From positions 24,224 through 88,223 of the forward strand of contig CAXHZN010000006.1 in NCBI GenBank assembly GCA_964022365.1: DNA of 64,000 bases, given 5' to 3'. Of this stretch, positions 30,979 to 40,249 are shown piece by piece (position 1 is the stretch's first letter; the number at the start of each line of letters is the position of its first letter). The notes under the pieces were generated by a model. That model saw only the letters and a program-made list of their open reading frames with translations, did no database searches and was not told the origin of the DNA. The DNA is from CAJXJP01 sp964022365 (GTDB lineage: Bacteria; Patescibacteriota; Gracilibacteria; BD1-5; UBA6164). A program made the translations under genes and the position numbers.

Positions 30979-31191
30979 ATGGGAAATACATCACTGTTAA
31001 TGCTTTGAGTTTTATATAGTTCACTTTGAATGTGATATTTTATTTACGGGAAAAAAGCTTCTCGCGTGATTCCACTGATTTGTGGAGCAATTTTGATGAT
31101 ATTTCCATATTTTACCAAAAATGTTGTAAGTATGAATGTCTTAGGAATTATTTTTTTAACCATTCCTATTTTTATACGATTGGATGTTTAA
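30979..31191 (+). CDS. Small two-helix membrane protein
   Basis: A 70-residue protein: MGNTSLLMLGVLYSSLGMGY, FIYGKKASRVIPLICGAILM and IFPYFTKNVVS, then a last hydrophobic helix. This layout (helix, YGKK turn, helix, PYF) occurs in small conserved bacterial membrane proteins sometimes labelled amino-acid transport protein, without experimental support I can name. UGA encodes three glycines. Confidence 0.7.
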
Positions 31192-31228
31192 AACAAAAAG
31201 AAGAAATAATATTTATTTCTTCTTTTTA
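31192..31228. terminator. Terminator between convergent genes
   Basis: AAAAAGAAGAAATA and TATTTCTTCTTTTT pair across a short loop. It overlaps the last codons of the convergent DedA-like gene. Confidence 0.75.
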
Positions 31229-31830
31229 TTTTGATAGAGACTTATTCAAAGCCATAAAAATAATATTCCGTACAGAATAAATGAATTTTCACTTACACTG
31301 AGAATTTCATTTTTTAATAAATACGTTATTCAAATTATTAATAAATAGTATGGAAAATTAAATAATCCTGTGAGAAAAATAATTTTTTTTGGTGCTCTTT
31401 TTTGTCATTGATCAAATATATATAAAGCAATTGTGTTTATATGAATCATTGAAAATAATAAATTTTTGTAATCAATTTTTTCTTGTTTTTGAACAGATTT
31501 TTTTGAAATAAAATATCACAAACTATAATTTATAATCGCTCACAGAGTCACTGCAAAGATAGAAATAATACTTAAAATAAATATCTCATAAAGATTTTTT
31601 GCATAACTAAATACAGCTAAAACAGCAATAAATTGTCCCGGGAGATAAAAACCAAGATACACAATACTTTCTAATAATATTATCAAAAATAATATAAAAA
31701 ATATCACAGAAGAATCGAAGTTTTTTATATATTCAGATATGATAGTCGGATCGGGAAGTACCCCAAAATATATTCACAATAACACAAGTGTATAAACAAA
31801 TATCGCACTTACAGGAACAAATGGATTCAT
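31213..31830 (-). CDS. DedA/VTT-like membrane protein
   Basis: A 205-residue protein with about five or six hydrophobic helices. The segment LLESIVYLGFYLPGQFIAVL recalls the E-x(n)-PG entrance motif of DedA/SNARE-associated membrane proteins, a family of lipid scramblase-like transporters. The match is partial and the assignment is tentative. UGA codes for several glycines. The stop lies inside the shared terminator hairpin. Confidence 0.5.
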
Positions 31831-31899
31831 AATATTTTATTTAGAATATTTATATTTAGTATAGAGTAAAAATTTGAAAATAACAGATTTGATTTAAAT

Positions 31900-32619
31900 T
31901 TATCCTATTCTTATTCAGACAGTTACTTGATTCATCTCAAAATCCTCAATTGTTCAATTACTTAAATCAAATATATTTTTATTATTCAATATATATTTAT
32001 CTTGAATTTGAATATAATAATTTTTATCATTAGTATTAAATATGATTCATTTAATATTTTTTTTATCAGTAAAATAATTTAAAAAAGATATATCATTAAA
32101 TGGATGAATATATTTTATAAAATTTCATTCTTCAAGATAAGCACTAACAAGAGTATCAAATTCAATGAAAAATATAATTTCAACACTTTTAGCATTTCCA
32201 TATTTTTCTGTAATATTTTTATTGTAATCATGTATTTTTTTATAATGTTCATCAAAATTTGAATATATATTATTCTTTAAGTTTTCATATGTTAAAGTTG
32301 ATTTAAATTTATAACTCTTAGATGATATATTTTGTGTTTTTAAATCTTTTTCTATATTTGGTATAATATTATTTTTAATTTCACGTGAATTTTCAACTTT
32401 TAGAGCGTTTCATTTTTTGTTTTTCTTTGATGCATCCACATAAAAATGTTCAATACCAAAAATTCTCTTGTCTGATATTCAAATTAAATCAGGTCAAAGA
32501 TGATTATATTTTAAATATTCAAAGTTAGTCAAATAATTAATCCATTCTCAATCTCAGATATTTATTTGAATTCAATTTTTTAAAGAGTTATAAATTAATT
32601 CTCCATCTTTATTTATCAT
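31900..32619 (-). CDS. Hypothetical protein, possibly nuclease-like
   Basis: A 239-residue soluble protein rich in Asn, Lys and Ile. The N-terminal part contains GPDLIGISDKRIFGIEHFYVD, where D-x(n)-IEH followed by a Lys-rich stretch faintly resembles PD-(D/E)xK nucleases; I cannot confirm it. The middle is helical and the C-terminus predicted beta-rich. Many UGA-Gly codons. It is upstream of tRNA genes on the same strand but has an independent start region. Confidence 0.55.
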
Positions 32620-32675
32620 AAACCTTATATTAATAAGTAATTATATATTTATATTATTTATTAATTTCATATATC

Positions 32676-32715
32676 AAAAAAAGAGAATAAATATAAATAT
32701 TTATTCTCTTTTTTA
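32676..32715 (-). terminator. Terminator of first tRNA cluster
   Basis: AAAAGAGAATAAATA and TATTTATTCTCTTTT pair; on the minus strand it follows tRNA-Pro and ends in T. Confidence 0.75.
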
Positions 32716-32726
32716 ATTCTTTAATT

Positions 32727-32802
32727 TGGTCGGAAACGCAGGACTTGAACCTACAACCCCGTGTTCCCAAAACACGTGCGCTACCAATTGCGCCAGTTTC
32801 CG
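32727..32802 (-). tRNA. tRNA-Pro (anticodon TGG)
   Basis: A 76-nt cloverleaf with CCA. Anticodon arm CGTGT-TTTGGGA-ACACG gives TGG; acceptor CGGAAAC/GTTTCCG with the C1-G72 pair typical of bacterial tRNA-Pro. One nt separates it from tRNA-Ile. Confidence 0.95.
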
Positions 32803-32803
32803 A

Positions 32804-32880
32804 TGGTGGGTATACCTGGAGTTGAACCAGGGACCTCACGATTATCAGTCGTGCGCTCTAACCAACTGAGCTATACACCC
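32804..32880 (-). tRNA. tRNA-Ile (anticodon GAT), copy 1
   Basis: A 77-nt cloverleaf with CCA. The anticodon arm ACGACTGATAATCGT gives GAT; acceptor GGGTGTA pairs with TATACCC. The identical gene is at 33256-33332. Confidence 0.95.
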
Positions 32881-32947
32881 GAATTTTGTATAAAAAAAAG
32901 TTAAAGGATGATTTATAATCTTTTAACTTTTCCTTTAAAGTTTGAAA

Positions 32948-33024
32948 TGGAGCGGGCAATGAGACTCGAACTCACAACCCTCTGCTTGGAAGGCAGATGC
33001 TCTAGCCAATTGAGCTATGCCCGC
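32948..33024 (-). tRNA. tRNA-Gly (anticodon TCC), copy 1
   Basis: A 77-nt cloverleaf with CCA. Anticodon arm TCTGC-CTTCCAA-GCAGA gives TCC; acceptor GCGGGCA/TGCCCGC with U73. It is first in its transcription unit, followed by a hairpin with a T run (about 32890-32935) before tRNA-Ile. Confidence 0.95.
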
Positions 33025-33053
33025 GTTTATTTCTTCCTAAACTTGCGAAACAG

Positions 33054-33081
33054 ATAATATTAATTTTTGATAGAAAGTCAA
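33054..33081 (-). promoter_or_regulatory. Promoter of tRNA cluster 1
   Basis: TTGACT (33076-33081), 16-nt spacer, TATTAT (33054-33059) on the minus strand. Confidence 0.7.
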
Positions 33082-33122
33082 AACTTTTTTACACTTTTTC
33101 ATGATTTATAAATTTCTTGTTT

Positions 33123-33165
33123 TCTCCCCTTTATTAAGGGGGAGATGTCTGAAAGACAGAGGGGG
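33123..33165 (+). repeat. Dispersed double-hairpin repeat, copy 3
   Basis: CTCCCCTTTATTAAGGGGGAG (hairpin one), GTCTGAAAGAC (hairpin two), then AGAGGGGG. It sits between the two tRNA units. Confidence 0.7.
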
Positions 33166-33202
33166 TATTTTAAGCTAAAAAACATATACTAAAATTATAA
33201 TC

Positions 33203-33244
33203 AAAAAAGAGAATTAAAATACTATATTTTAATTCTCTTTTTTT
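33203..33244 (-). terminator. Terminator of second tRNA cluster
   Basis: AAAAGAGAATTAAAAT and ATTTTAATTCTCTTTT pair around a short loop; on the minus strand it follows tRNA-Ile copy 2. Confidence 0.75.
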
Positions 33245-33255
33245 GTTTTTCAAAA

Positions 33256-33332
33256 TGGTGGGTATACCTGGAGTTGAACCAGGGACCTCACGATTATCAG
33301 TCGTGCGCTCTAACCAACTGAGCTATACACCC
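33256..33332 (-). tRNA. tRNA-Ile (anticodon GAT), copy 2
   Basis: Identical to the copy at 32804-32880, with CCA encoded. Confidence 0.95.
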
Positions 33333-33399
33333 GAATTTTGTATAAAAAAAAGTTAAAGGATGATTTATAATCTTTTAACTTTTCCTTTAAAGTTTGAAA

Positions 33400-33476
33400 T
33401 GGAGCGGGCAATGAGACTCGAACTCACAACCCTCTGCTTGGAAGGCAGATGCTCTAGCCAATTGAGCTATGCCCGC
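33400..33476 (-). tRNA. tRNA-Gly (anticodon TCC), copy 2
   Basis: Identical to the copy at 32948-33024, with CCA and U73. Confidence 0.95.
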
Positions 33477-33507
33477 ATTTTTCTGTCTCTTCAAACTTGC
33501 GAGACAG

Positions 33508-33535
33508 ATAATATTAATTTTTAAATCAAAGTCAA
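33508..33535 (-). promoter_or_regulatory. Promoter of tRNA cluster 2
   Basis: TTGACT (33530-33535), 16-nt spacer, TATTAT (33508-33513) on the minus strand. Confidence 0.7.
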
Positions 33536-33598
33536 AACTTTTTTTATATTTTTTTTAAATAATTTATATTTTTCGCTTAATTATGCCAAAAAAATTAT

Positions 33599-34423
33599 TT
33601 ATTTTTTTGCTGCTTGAAATGTATTTTTCATTAGCATTGCTACCGTTAATGGTCCGACTCATCCAGGTACAGGGGTAATAGTATTTCAAACTTTTTCTAA
33701 AATTTCTGTATCACAATCTCCATAAATTTTTCCATCGATGACACTAAATCATACATCAATTATAGTTGTCCCGATTTTTACCATTCAAACATTGAGTAAA
33801 TGAGGTTTTCCAGTTGCCATGATTACAACATCACTTTGAGAGGTATAATCTCTTATATCAGGAGTTTTACTATTACAAACGCATACTGTCGCTCCATAAT
33901 TTACCAATAATGCAGCTAAAGGTTTTCAAACTATATTACTTCTTCATACAATCGTTACTTTTTTCCCAATAAGTGGAGTTTCCATTTTTTCGAGCATATG
34001 CATAACTCCAGCTGGAGTACAAGGAACTAAACCAGAAGTATCTCCAATCAATATTTTCCCCATATTTTGTGGATGAAATCCATCAACATCTTTTTTTGGA
34101 TCAATTTTTTCTATAATTTTTTTCTCATTTATGTGATCTGGAAGAGGAAGTTGGACAATATATCCATCAATAGAATTATTTTCGTTAAGTTCTACGATTT
34201 TTTTCTCTAGTTCTATTTGAGTCGCATTTTGTTTTAACTCTATAAGCTTAAAATCAATTCAAACATAGTCAGCAAATTTTTTCTTTTGAGCAATATAACG
34301 TAAACTCGCGCTATTTGATCCAACTAAAACTGCTGCAAGAGTTGGTCTGATTCCTGATTTTTCGATATCATTTTTTAGCTCATCGTATAATTCTTGAGCC
34401 ATTTTTTTTCCGTCTATAAACAT
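33599..34423 (-). CDS. folD: Methylenetetrahydrofolate dehydrogenase/cyclohydrolase FolD
   Basis: A 274-residue bifunctional enzyme interconverting 5,10-methylene- and 10-formyl-tetrahydrofolate with NADP. Family blocks: SASLRYIAQKKKFADYVG (catalytic Tyr-x3-Lys), DGYIVQLPLPDHI, PCTPAGVMHMLE, VRRSNIVGKPLAALL and ITPVPGGVGPLTVAML. Slightly shorter than the usual 280-290 residues. Glycines in VGID and KIG are UGA. It stands alone; an A/T-rich leader precedes ATG 34423. Confidence 0.95.
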
Positions 34424-34536
34424 AATTTTTTAGTAAAAAAATATTTTCTTGCGACAAAAACTATACAAAAAAGTTTAAATTGCAAATTGGTATAAAGATA
34501 TTATACTTCAAAATATTAATATTTGAAATCAAAAAT

Positions 34537-35574
34537 ATGAGTAACAGGATGATAGGATTTTTTATTATATTTATTTCTATAATATTCGCAGGGATATTTT
34601 ACTGGTACGCATTTGTTTTTAATGTTGCGATTGTGACATTACAATCAAATCAGTCAGGTTTTGAAATTTCCCTAGAAGCCAATAAGCAAATTATTCAAAA
34701 ATCCTGTGAAGAAAAAAATTGTAATATTTGAAAAATTCCACCATTTGATTTTAAAATTATTGCAGAAAAACAATGATTTGAAACAATAGAAAAAAATATA
34801 AAATTTTCTCGAAATATTTCAACAATTGCATTAGAGTTTAAACAAGATTTTACTCCTATTAAATTAGAAGAAATTCTGGATGAAAAAGACGAAAAAGTAT
34901 TAGAATCATTAGAAAATAATGCTTCTTTAGTCGAACAAAAAAGGGAAGAGTTAAAAAAACAAAAAGATTTATATTTTTCTGTGCAAAAAGAGGAAAATAT
35001 GTATTATTTTTATGATTCCAATCCGCAAGATAATTTTCTTACTCTTTGGAAAAATGAGAAAAATTTGTGAAATATTCCTCTGATAGAAAAAAATAATATT
35101 CAAATTATAGAAATTATTTGAAGCGAAAATGAATTTATTTTTCAGACAAATACTGGTTATAAATTATTTGAAATTTGAAAAAATAATTTTCAAGATTTTA
35201 ATTTTAAAATAGCTATTTCTTATATAAAAAAATCAAATACTCAGGAATATATTATTGTCACTCAAAAATGACCATTTATTTGGAATAAATCAAAAAATAC
35301 TTTTGATTATAATCATTTATTTGATGATTTTATACTCTTTAATCAAAGTTATATTTGAATTATTTCTTCAAATAACTCAGTTCTGAAAAATAAAATTTTC
35401 CCAAATAAAAATATTTCCTGAAATATTTTTTATCAATATTTCCCTCAAAATAAGCAAAAAGAAATATTATTTGAAAATAATATTTCCATAGAAAAAATAT
35501 TTTATGAAAATGAAAAAATTATTTTACAAGACAATTCTCAACAAAAATATTTTATTCCTCATCTCAAAAAATAG
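34537..35574 (+). CDS. Membrane-anchored hypothetical protein
   Basis: A 345-residue protein with one N-terminal transmembrane helix (about residues 7-25) and a large outside domain. Residues about 110-150 form a charged coiled coil (KREELKKQKDLYFSVQKEE); the C-terminal part looks like repeated beta strands with aromatic residues, possibly a propeller-like fold. I chose ATG 34537, directly before the membrane helix, over a TTG upstream. Many UGA-Gly codons. Stop is TAG. Family not recognised. Confidence 0.7.
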
Positions 35575-35591
35575 ATATTTAAAATAGATAA

Positions 35592-35623
35592 AATAAAAAA
35601 AGAACTTTAAAAGTTCTTTTTTT
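35592..35623. terminator. Bidirectional terminator
   Basis: AAAAGAACTT/AAGTTCTTTT hairpin with A and T runs, between convergent genes. Confidence 0.8.
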
Positions 35624-38057
35624 ATTTTGTTCAGATTCTATATTCTATTTCTTTTGAAACAAAATTTCTATCACGACCATATTTCAAACGAGATAATTCT
35701 GTATATGCTTTTGCTAATTTCATATCTCCATTTTCTAGATATGGATTAACTGGAATAATTGAAAAAGGAGTCGTTGGCTGATTATCAACAGCTAATTTCA
35801 TCACAGCTTTAAATTTATCCATGTTTACTAAATCTTGATTTGAAAATACTGGAGCATAATATTTTTCTAAAAATTCTCCATCTTCTGGTCAAATTTTATA
35901 ACTCATAACTGATCAAACATTCCCAAAAATAGCTTGTTTTAGATTTAAGTTTGATTTTGTAAGTGCGTCAGATTTTTCTAATTGTCCTAAATATTGATGC
36001 GCTAAAACTAATCCAAGACGATATTTTCTGGCTTCTGAAAGAATAGATTCAATCGCAGGAGTGATATAATTTTGAAATTCATCAATATACATATAAAAAT
36101 CACTACGATCATCTTTGGCAATATTTTGTCTTCTCATGGCAGCCATTTGAATTTTTGATACAAGAATTAACCCTAAAAGTTCAGAATTAATATCTCAAAG
36201 TACTCATTTCGAAAGATTTACCATCAGGATTTTTTTATTTTGCATAATGTCAAAAACATCAAATGAAGATTTTGTTTGTCCAATAATATTTCTAATCATA
36301 CTATTGGTAATAAAACCACCAAATTTTGCAGCAAAATAAGGAATAATTTCAGCTTTTTCTCTATCTCACATAGATTCATAAGTATGATCCCACCAAGCTT
36401 TTACAATAGGATTTTTTACAAATCATCTATAACTTTTTTGAAATGTTGTATCAGTAAAAAGTCTTACAATATCAGTAATAGCTCAACCATCTGGATGATC
36501 CATGAGAGTCAAAACGGCATTTCTAAAGTAATCTTGGATACGAGGACCAAAAATTTCACTTCAAAATAATTTGATCATGATATTTAATGAATCCATAGCA
36601 ACGAGATCTTTTTCTTCTTGTGTATGAGCTTCGAGTAAATTTAATCACATTGGACGTTGTAAATCCGACGGATCAAAAATAACTACATCATCAGCTCTTT
36701 CACGAGGAATAAAAGGAAGCAAATCTTTTACTAAATCTCCATGTGGATCAATAACTGCCATACCTTGCCCATTGGCTAAATCTTGACGTGCCATAACCTG
36801 CATAATCGAAGATTTCCCAGTACCAGTTTGTCAAATAACATAGAAATGACGAAATCTATCTTCCGTTTTTAAACGAATTTCTTTTTTCACTCATCTATAA
36901 ATATTGTGTCCTAAAAGCATTCACTCTTTTGGAATATCACTTGGAGCTTTTACAATTTTAAAATTTTGCCACTTTATTTCTGGTGTTTTATTGTATTTAA
37001 TTTGAGGAAAATGATAAATTGATGCAATTTCTTGCGTATTAAGAATCATTTTTTTCAAATAAAATGGTTTTCTAAAATATCTATAAATATAATTTTGAAC
37101 TAATTTTGAATCAGAATGATATAAAGTTGAAGAAAATTTATTAAAATCTGGAGACGAAAATTGTGAAAAAGCAGAAATAATATTGGTTAATTCTGTTTCA
37201 ACCATTTGTTTGTTATTCCCAGCTGCAATAACTCTAATAACTACTTCAAATCATGTTTTATCTCATTTTTCATCTACCGTTTTTGCCCTTTCTTGAGTTA
37301 ATGCCGAAGTTTCATTTTCATTATTTTGACTGTTTTCTTCTTCCGGAGAAGTTATAAACATGTTAATCAGCCCTACAATTATTTTAAAAGGATTGAGAGA
37401 AAAACCTGCTTTTTTTCATTTCATAAGAGAGCTCGAAGCTTTTGAACAATCTTTTTGCCAATCGTCATCTACCGGTCTAAGTAATATTTGAATTGCTGCT
37501 GATTCATCATCTTCAAGTTTTGAAAATGCATTTGTGATATTATTTATCCCATCTGATTCTAAATGTTGATAGGTTTTTATTGGAAAGAAAAATTCTTTTG
37601 AAGTATTTATATAGGTTCCTGTATGAAATTTTTTATCTTTGAAAATATTTATTTCAGTAGTTTCTTCGATTATAGCATCTGGATAAAATCAATTGATTTG
37701 TTTTTCTATTAAATGTTTATAATTTTTTGGAACAACCAAGAAAAAATAAATATTTCATTTGTCCGCAATATATTCAAAACTTAAAAAATCTTGTCCAAGA
37801 ATTTTTTTAATAATTTTACGAGAATGAATACTTTTTAGAGAAGAGTAGAGTTGTTCCATAACTGAAACCATTTCTTTAAAATCTTTTGCCGTGTCATTTT
37901 TTTCATCATTTTGAGAATCTTTTTTTGGCATGGTAATTTGCAAAAAAGTGAGATTAAGTGTACGTTTATAATCTTCTTTTTTACGAAAAATTTTTATGAC
38001 AATTATTCACAAAATGTATATCAGAAATCAGATTGAAAACCAAAAGATGTAATCCAT
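35622..38057 (-). CDS. HerA/VirD4-type secretion or DNA-transfer ATPase
   Basis: An 811-residue protein with one N-terminal transmembrane segment (about residues 2-22) and a C-terminal P-loop ATPase of the FtsK/HerA superfamily, as in VirB4/VirD4/TraG-like (DUF87) proteins. Walker A is VIGQTGTGKSSIMQV; GQGMAVIDPHGDLV follows; Walker B is YMYIDEFQNY, then LSEARKYRLGLVLAHQYLGQ. Membrane-anchored ATPases of this design are common in CPR genomes, often near pilus genes; here a pilin gene is divergent 134 nt away. It may drive DNA or protein transfer, but no other secretion gene is present in the window. Confidence 0.82.
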
Positions 38058-38191
38058 TTTTGAAACTTTATATATTAATTTTTTTTATTATATAAATATT
38101 CTGACAAACTTCAACTTAATTGACTCGAAAATATTTGTATTATCACCATAAAAGTTTATAGTTTACTTGCTTACTATTTATTCAAAAAAAT

Positions 38192-39694
38192 ATGAAATAT
38201 AAGACAAAAGCATTTACACTTGTCGAACTTATTGTAGTTATTACTATTTTAGCCGTTTTAGCAACGGTAGCTTTTATTTCTTTTCAAGGATATACACAAT
38301 CCGCAAAAGACGGTAAAATAGCGACTGATACAAAAATGATTGACAGAGCATTAAATTATACGTTTTTACAAAAAAACAAATATCCAAAACCTGATAATGC
38401 CATTGATATACAAATTGGTTGACAAACGGCTGTATTTCAATGATTTTTAGGAAAAACTGCTGCAGGGAATATTTGAGTTCATGGAGATGTTTCTGACCCA
38501 GAAGGGAATAGATATTATTATTCTACTTCAGCAAATTTTTTAGAATATAGAATCGGATACTATATTACAAATGAAAATATTGTTTATTTTCCACAAACCC
38601 AAGCTGTAGATAACAATGAGAAAAAATTTAAAACACTTTGAGATAAACTCATGATTGTTTTTGATGATCAAAATAATATTTTACAAGATAATTTTGTCTG
38701 AGATACTCTAGATATTTCAAATACAACTGGTGAAACATACGAGGTATATATTAATGAGTGAATTTCTACTAAATTATCATCAGATGAATTAAAAACAATC
38801 GCTTATACTTCGTGTAAAGATATTATTGATTCTGACCCAAGTTTTGCAGGACAAGATGGAAAATATCTCATTTCACCTGATAAAAAAATTGCTTTTGAAG
38901 TATATTGTGATATGACTTTTGATTGAGGAGGATGGACATATTGGAAATGAGGAAAAATAGAATCTGAAACAACTGATAGTGAATTTAAAGATTATTATGA
39001 CCAAGTTGATAAAAATATGAGTGATGATTTTGATGACTTATATATTTTACCAGACGAATATATAAATACCGTTAAATTCAGCGAATCTAGAACTTTGATG
39101 CAAGGGGAAACTGGGCAATATTCAAACCACTTAAAATATTGAGATGAAATTTCTCTGCTCAGAGATATTAAACATTTAGAAAAAGATTTCTCTCAACAAA
39201 GAAATAAGATGTTATGAGATTTATGAAGTTTTACATGAACGTTTAATTTTTCTACTACTTTTTCATGATCTCAATATGATTCAGGATGAGATTTTGATTA
39301 CCAATGTAGATTTTGAAAACTTTCATCAAATTCTACACATTTAACTTGTTGAGAAAACTTTGATCTTTTAGATACTCAACATCCATTTTATAATGAAAAT
39401 AGAGTATGGTACTTTAAAGAATGAGGCACATGGGGTGATAGCTGAATACTTACTCTTGCTTGATATGGACCTCATACATGTGTGAGACTTATGTCAGCAG
39501 AAAATACACAATTTGCAGAACCATGTAGTGAAAAATATTTTTCATCATGACTATTTACAAATGAATTAAAAAATTGAGATTCAGATACCTGTAAAGCAGA
39601 TGATTTATATTGGCAAATTTCTATTACAAATCCGAGTTGTCAATACAGAGAAAGACCTGGAGTTTGGTATGAATGGAGAGATTGGTTAAGATAA
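38192..39694 (+). CDS. Pilin with C-terminal fibrinogen-like domain
   Basis: A 500-residue protein. Residues 6-30 are a type IV pilin N-terminus (TKAFTLVELIVVITILAVLA, Ala at -1). The C-terminal half begins near residue 210 with SCKDIIDSDPSFAGQDGKYL, then FEVYCDMTFDGGGWTYW, the signature start of fibrinogen-related domains. These bind sugars or acetylated groups in animal lectins; in a pilin they suggest an adhesin. The end is aromatic-rich (GVWYEWRDWLR). Many glycines, including those after FD, are UGA. Processed presumably by PilD at 21299. It has paralogues at 62491 and 63862. Confidence 0.85.
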
Positions 39695-39704
39695 TTATAT
39701 AAAT

Positions 39705-39739
39705 AAAAAAGTTTATCCAATTTGGATGGACTTTTTTTA
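39705..39739 (+). terminator. Terminator of the pilin gene
   Basis: AAAAAGTTTATCCA and TGGATGGACTTTTT pair with one mismatch, followed by T residues. Confidence 0.7.
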
Positions 39740-39783
39740 TTTTTTGATATACTTATGATAATATGTAATTGATGAGAAAAAAA

Positions 39784-40230
39784 ATGGAAAAAATAATAGT
39801 TTTAGATTCGATTCGTTCGATGCAAAATGTATGAGCGATATTTAGAAATGCCGATGGAGCTGGTTTTAACAAAGTTATAATGACTGGACATACTCCTCAA
39901 CCTCCGAGAAAAGATATTAGCAAAACAGCTATTTGAGCAGAAAATTTTATAAATTGGGAATATCATAAAAATATCTGAAAATATCTTCAAGATTTAAAAA
40001 ATGATTGATTTAAAATATATTCTGTTGAACTCGATGAAAAATCTGTTGAATATACTGAATTATTCAAACAACAAGAAGAAAAAGTTGCCTTGGTTATGGG
40101 AAATGAAATAACATGAGTGAGCAGAGAAGTTTTAGAACTTTCTGATAAAATTGTGATTATTCCAATGAGAGGAAAAAAAGAATCTTTAAATGTTTCTGTC
40201 GCAGCAGGAATAGTAATGTATGCTGTTTAA
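39784..40230 (+). CDS. SpoU/TrmH family RNA methyltransferase
   Basis: A 148-residue SPOUT methyltransferase for 2'-O-methylation of tRNA or rRNA. Motif 1 is NVGAIFRNADGAGF, motif 2 ALVMGNEITGVSREVLEL and motif 3 VIIPMRGKKESLNVSVAAGI, which contains the SLNVS-type knot. It is a minimal version without an N-terminal RNA-binding domain. UGA supplies Gly in the first and second motifs. In-frame ATGs at 39754 and 39772 are possible alternative starts. The target nucleotide is unknown. Confidence 0.9.
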
Positions 40231-40249
40231 ATACAAATAATCTAAAAAT

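Larger units (their letters stand above)
32804..33093 (-). repeat. Duplicated tRNA Ile-Gly unit, copy 1
   Basis: From tRNA-Ile through the spacer, tRNA-Gly, leader and promoter, this block is nearly identical to 33256-33545. The tRNAs and spacer are identical; the leader has diverged. Confidence 0.85.
33256..33545 (-). repeat. Duplicated tRNA Ile-Gly unit, copy 2
   Basis: Second copy of the unit at 32804-33093, offset 452 bp. Its leader contains CTGTCTC/GAGACAG (33483-33507), a hairpin that copy 1 lacks. Confidence 0.85.
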
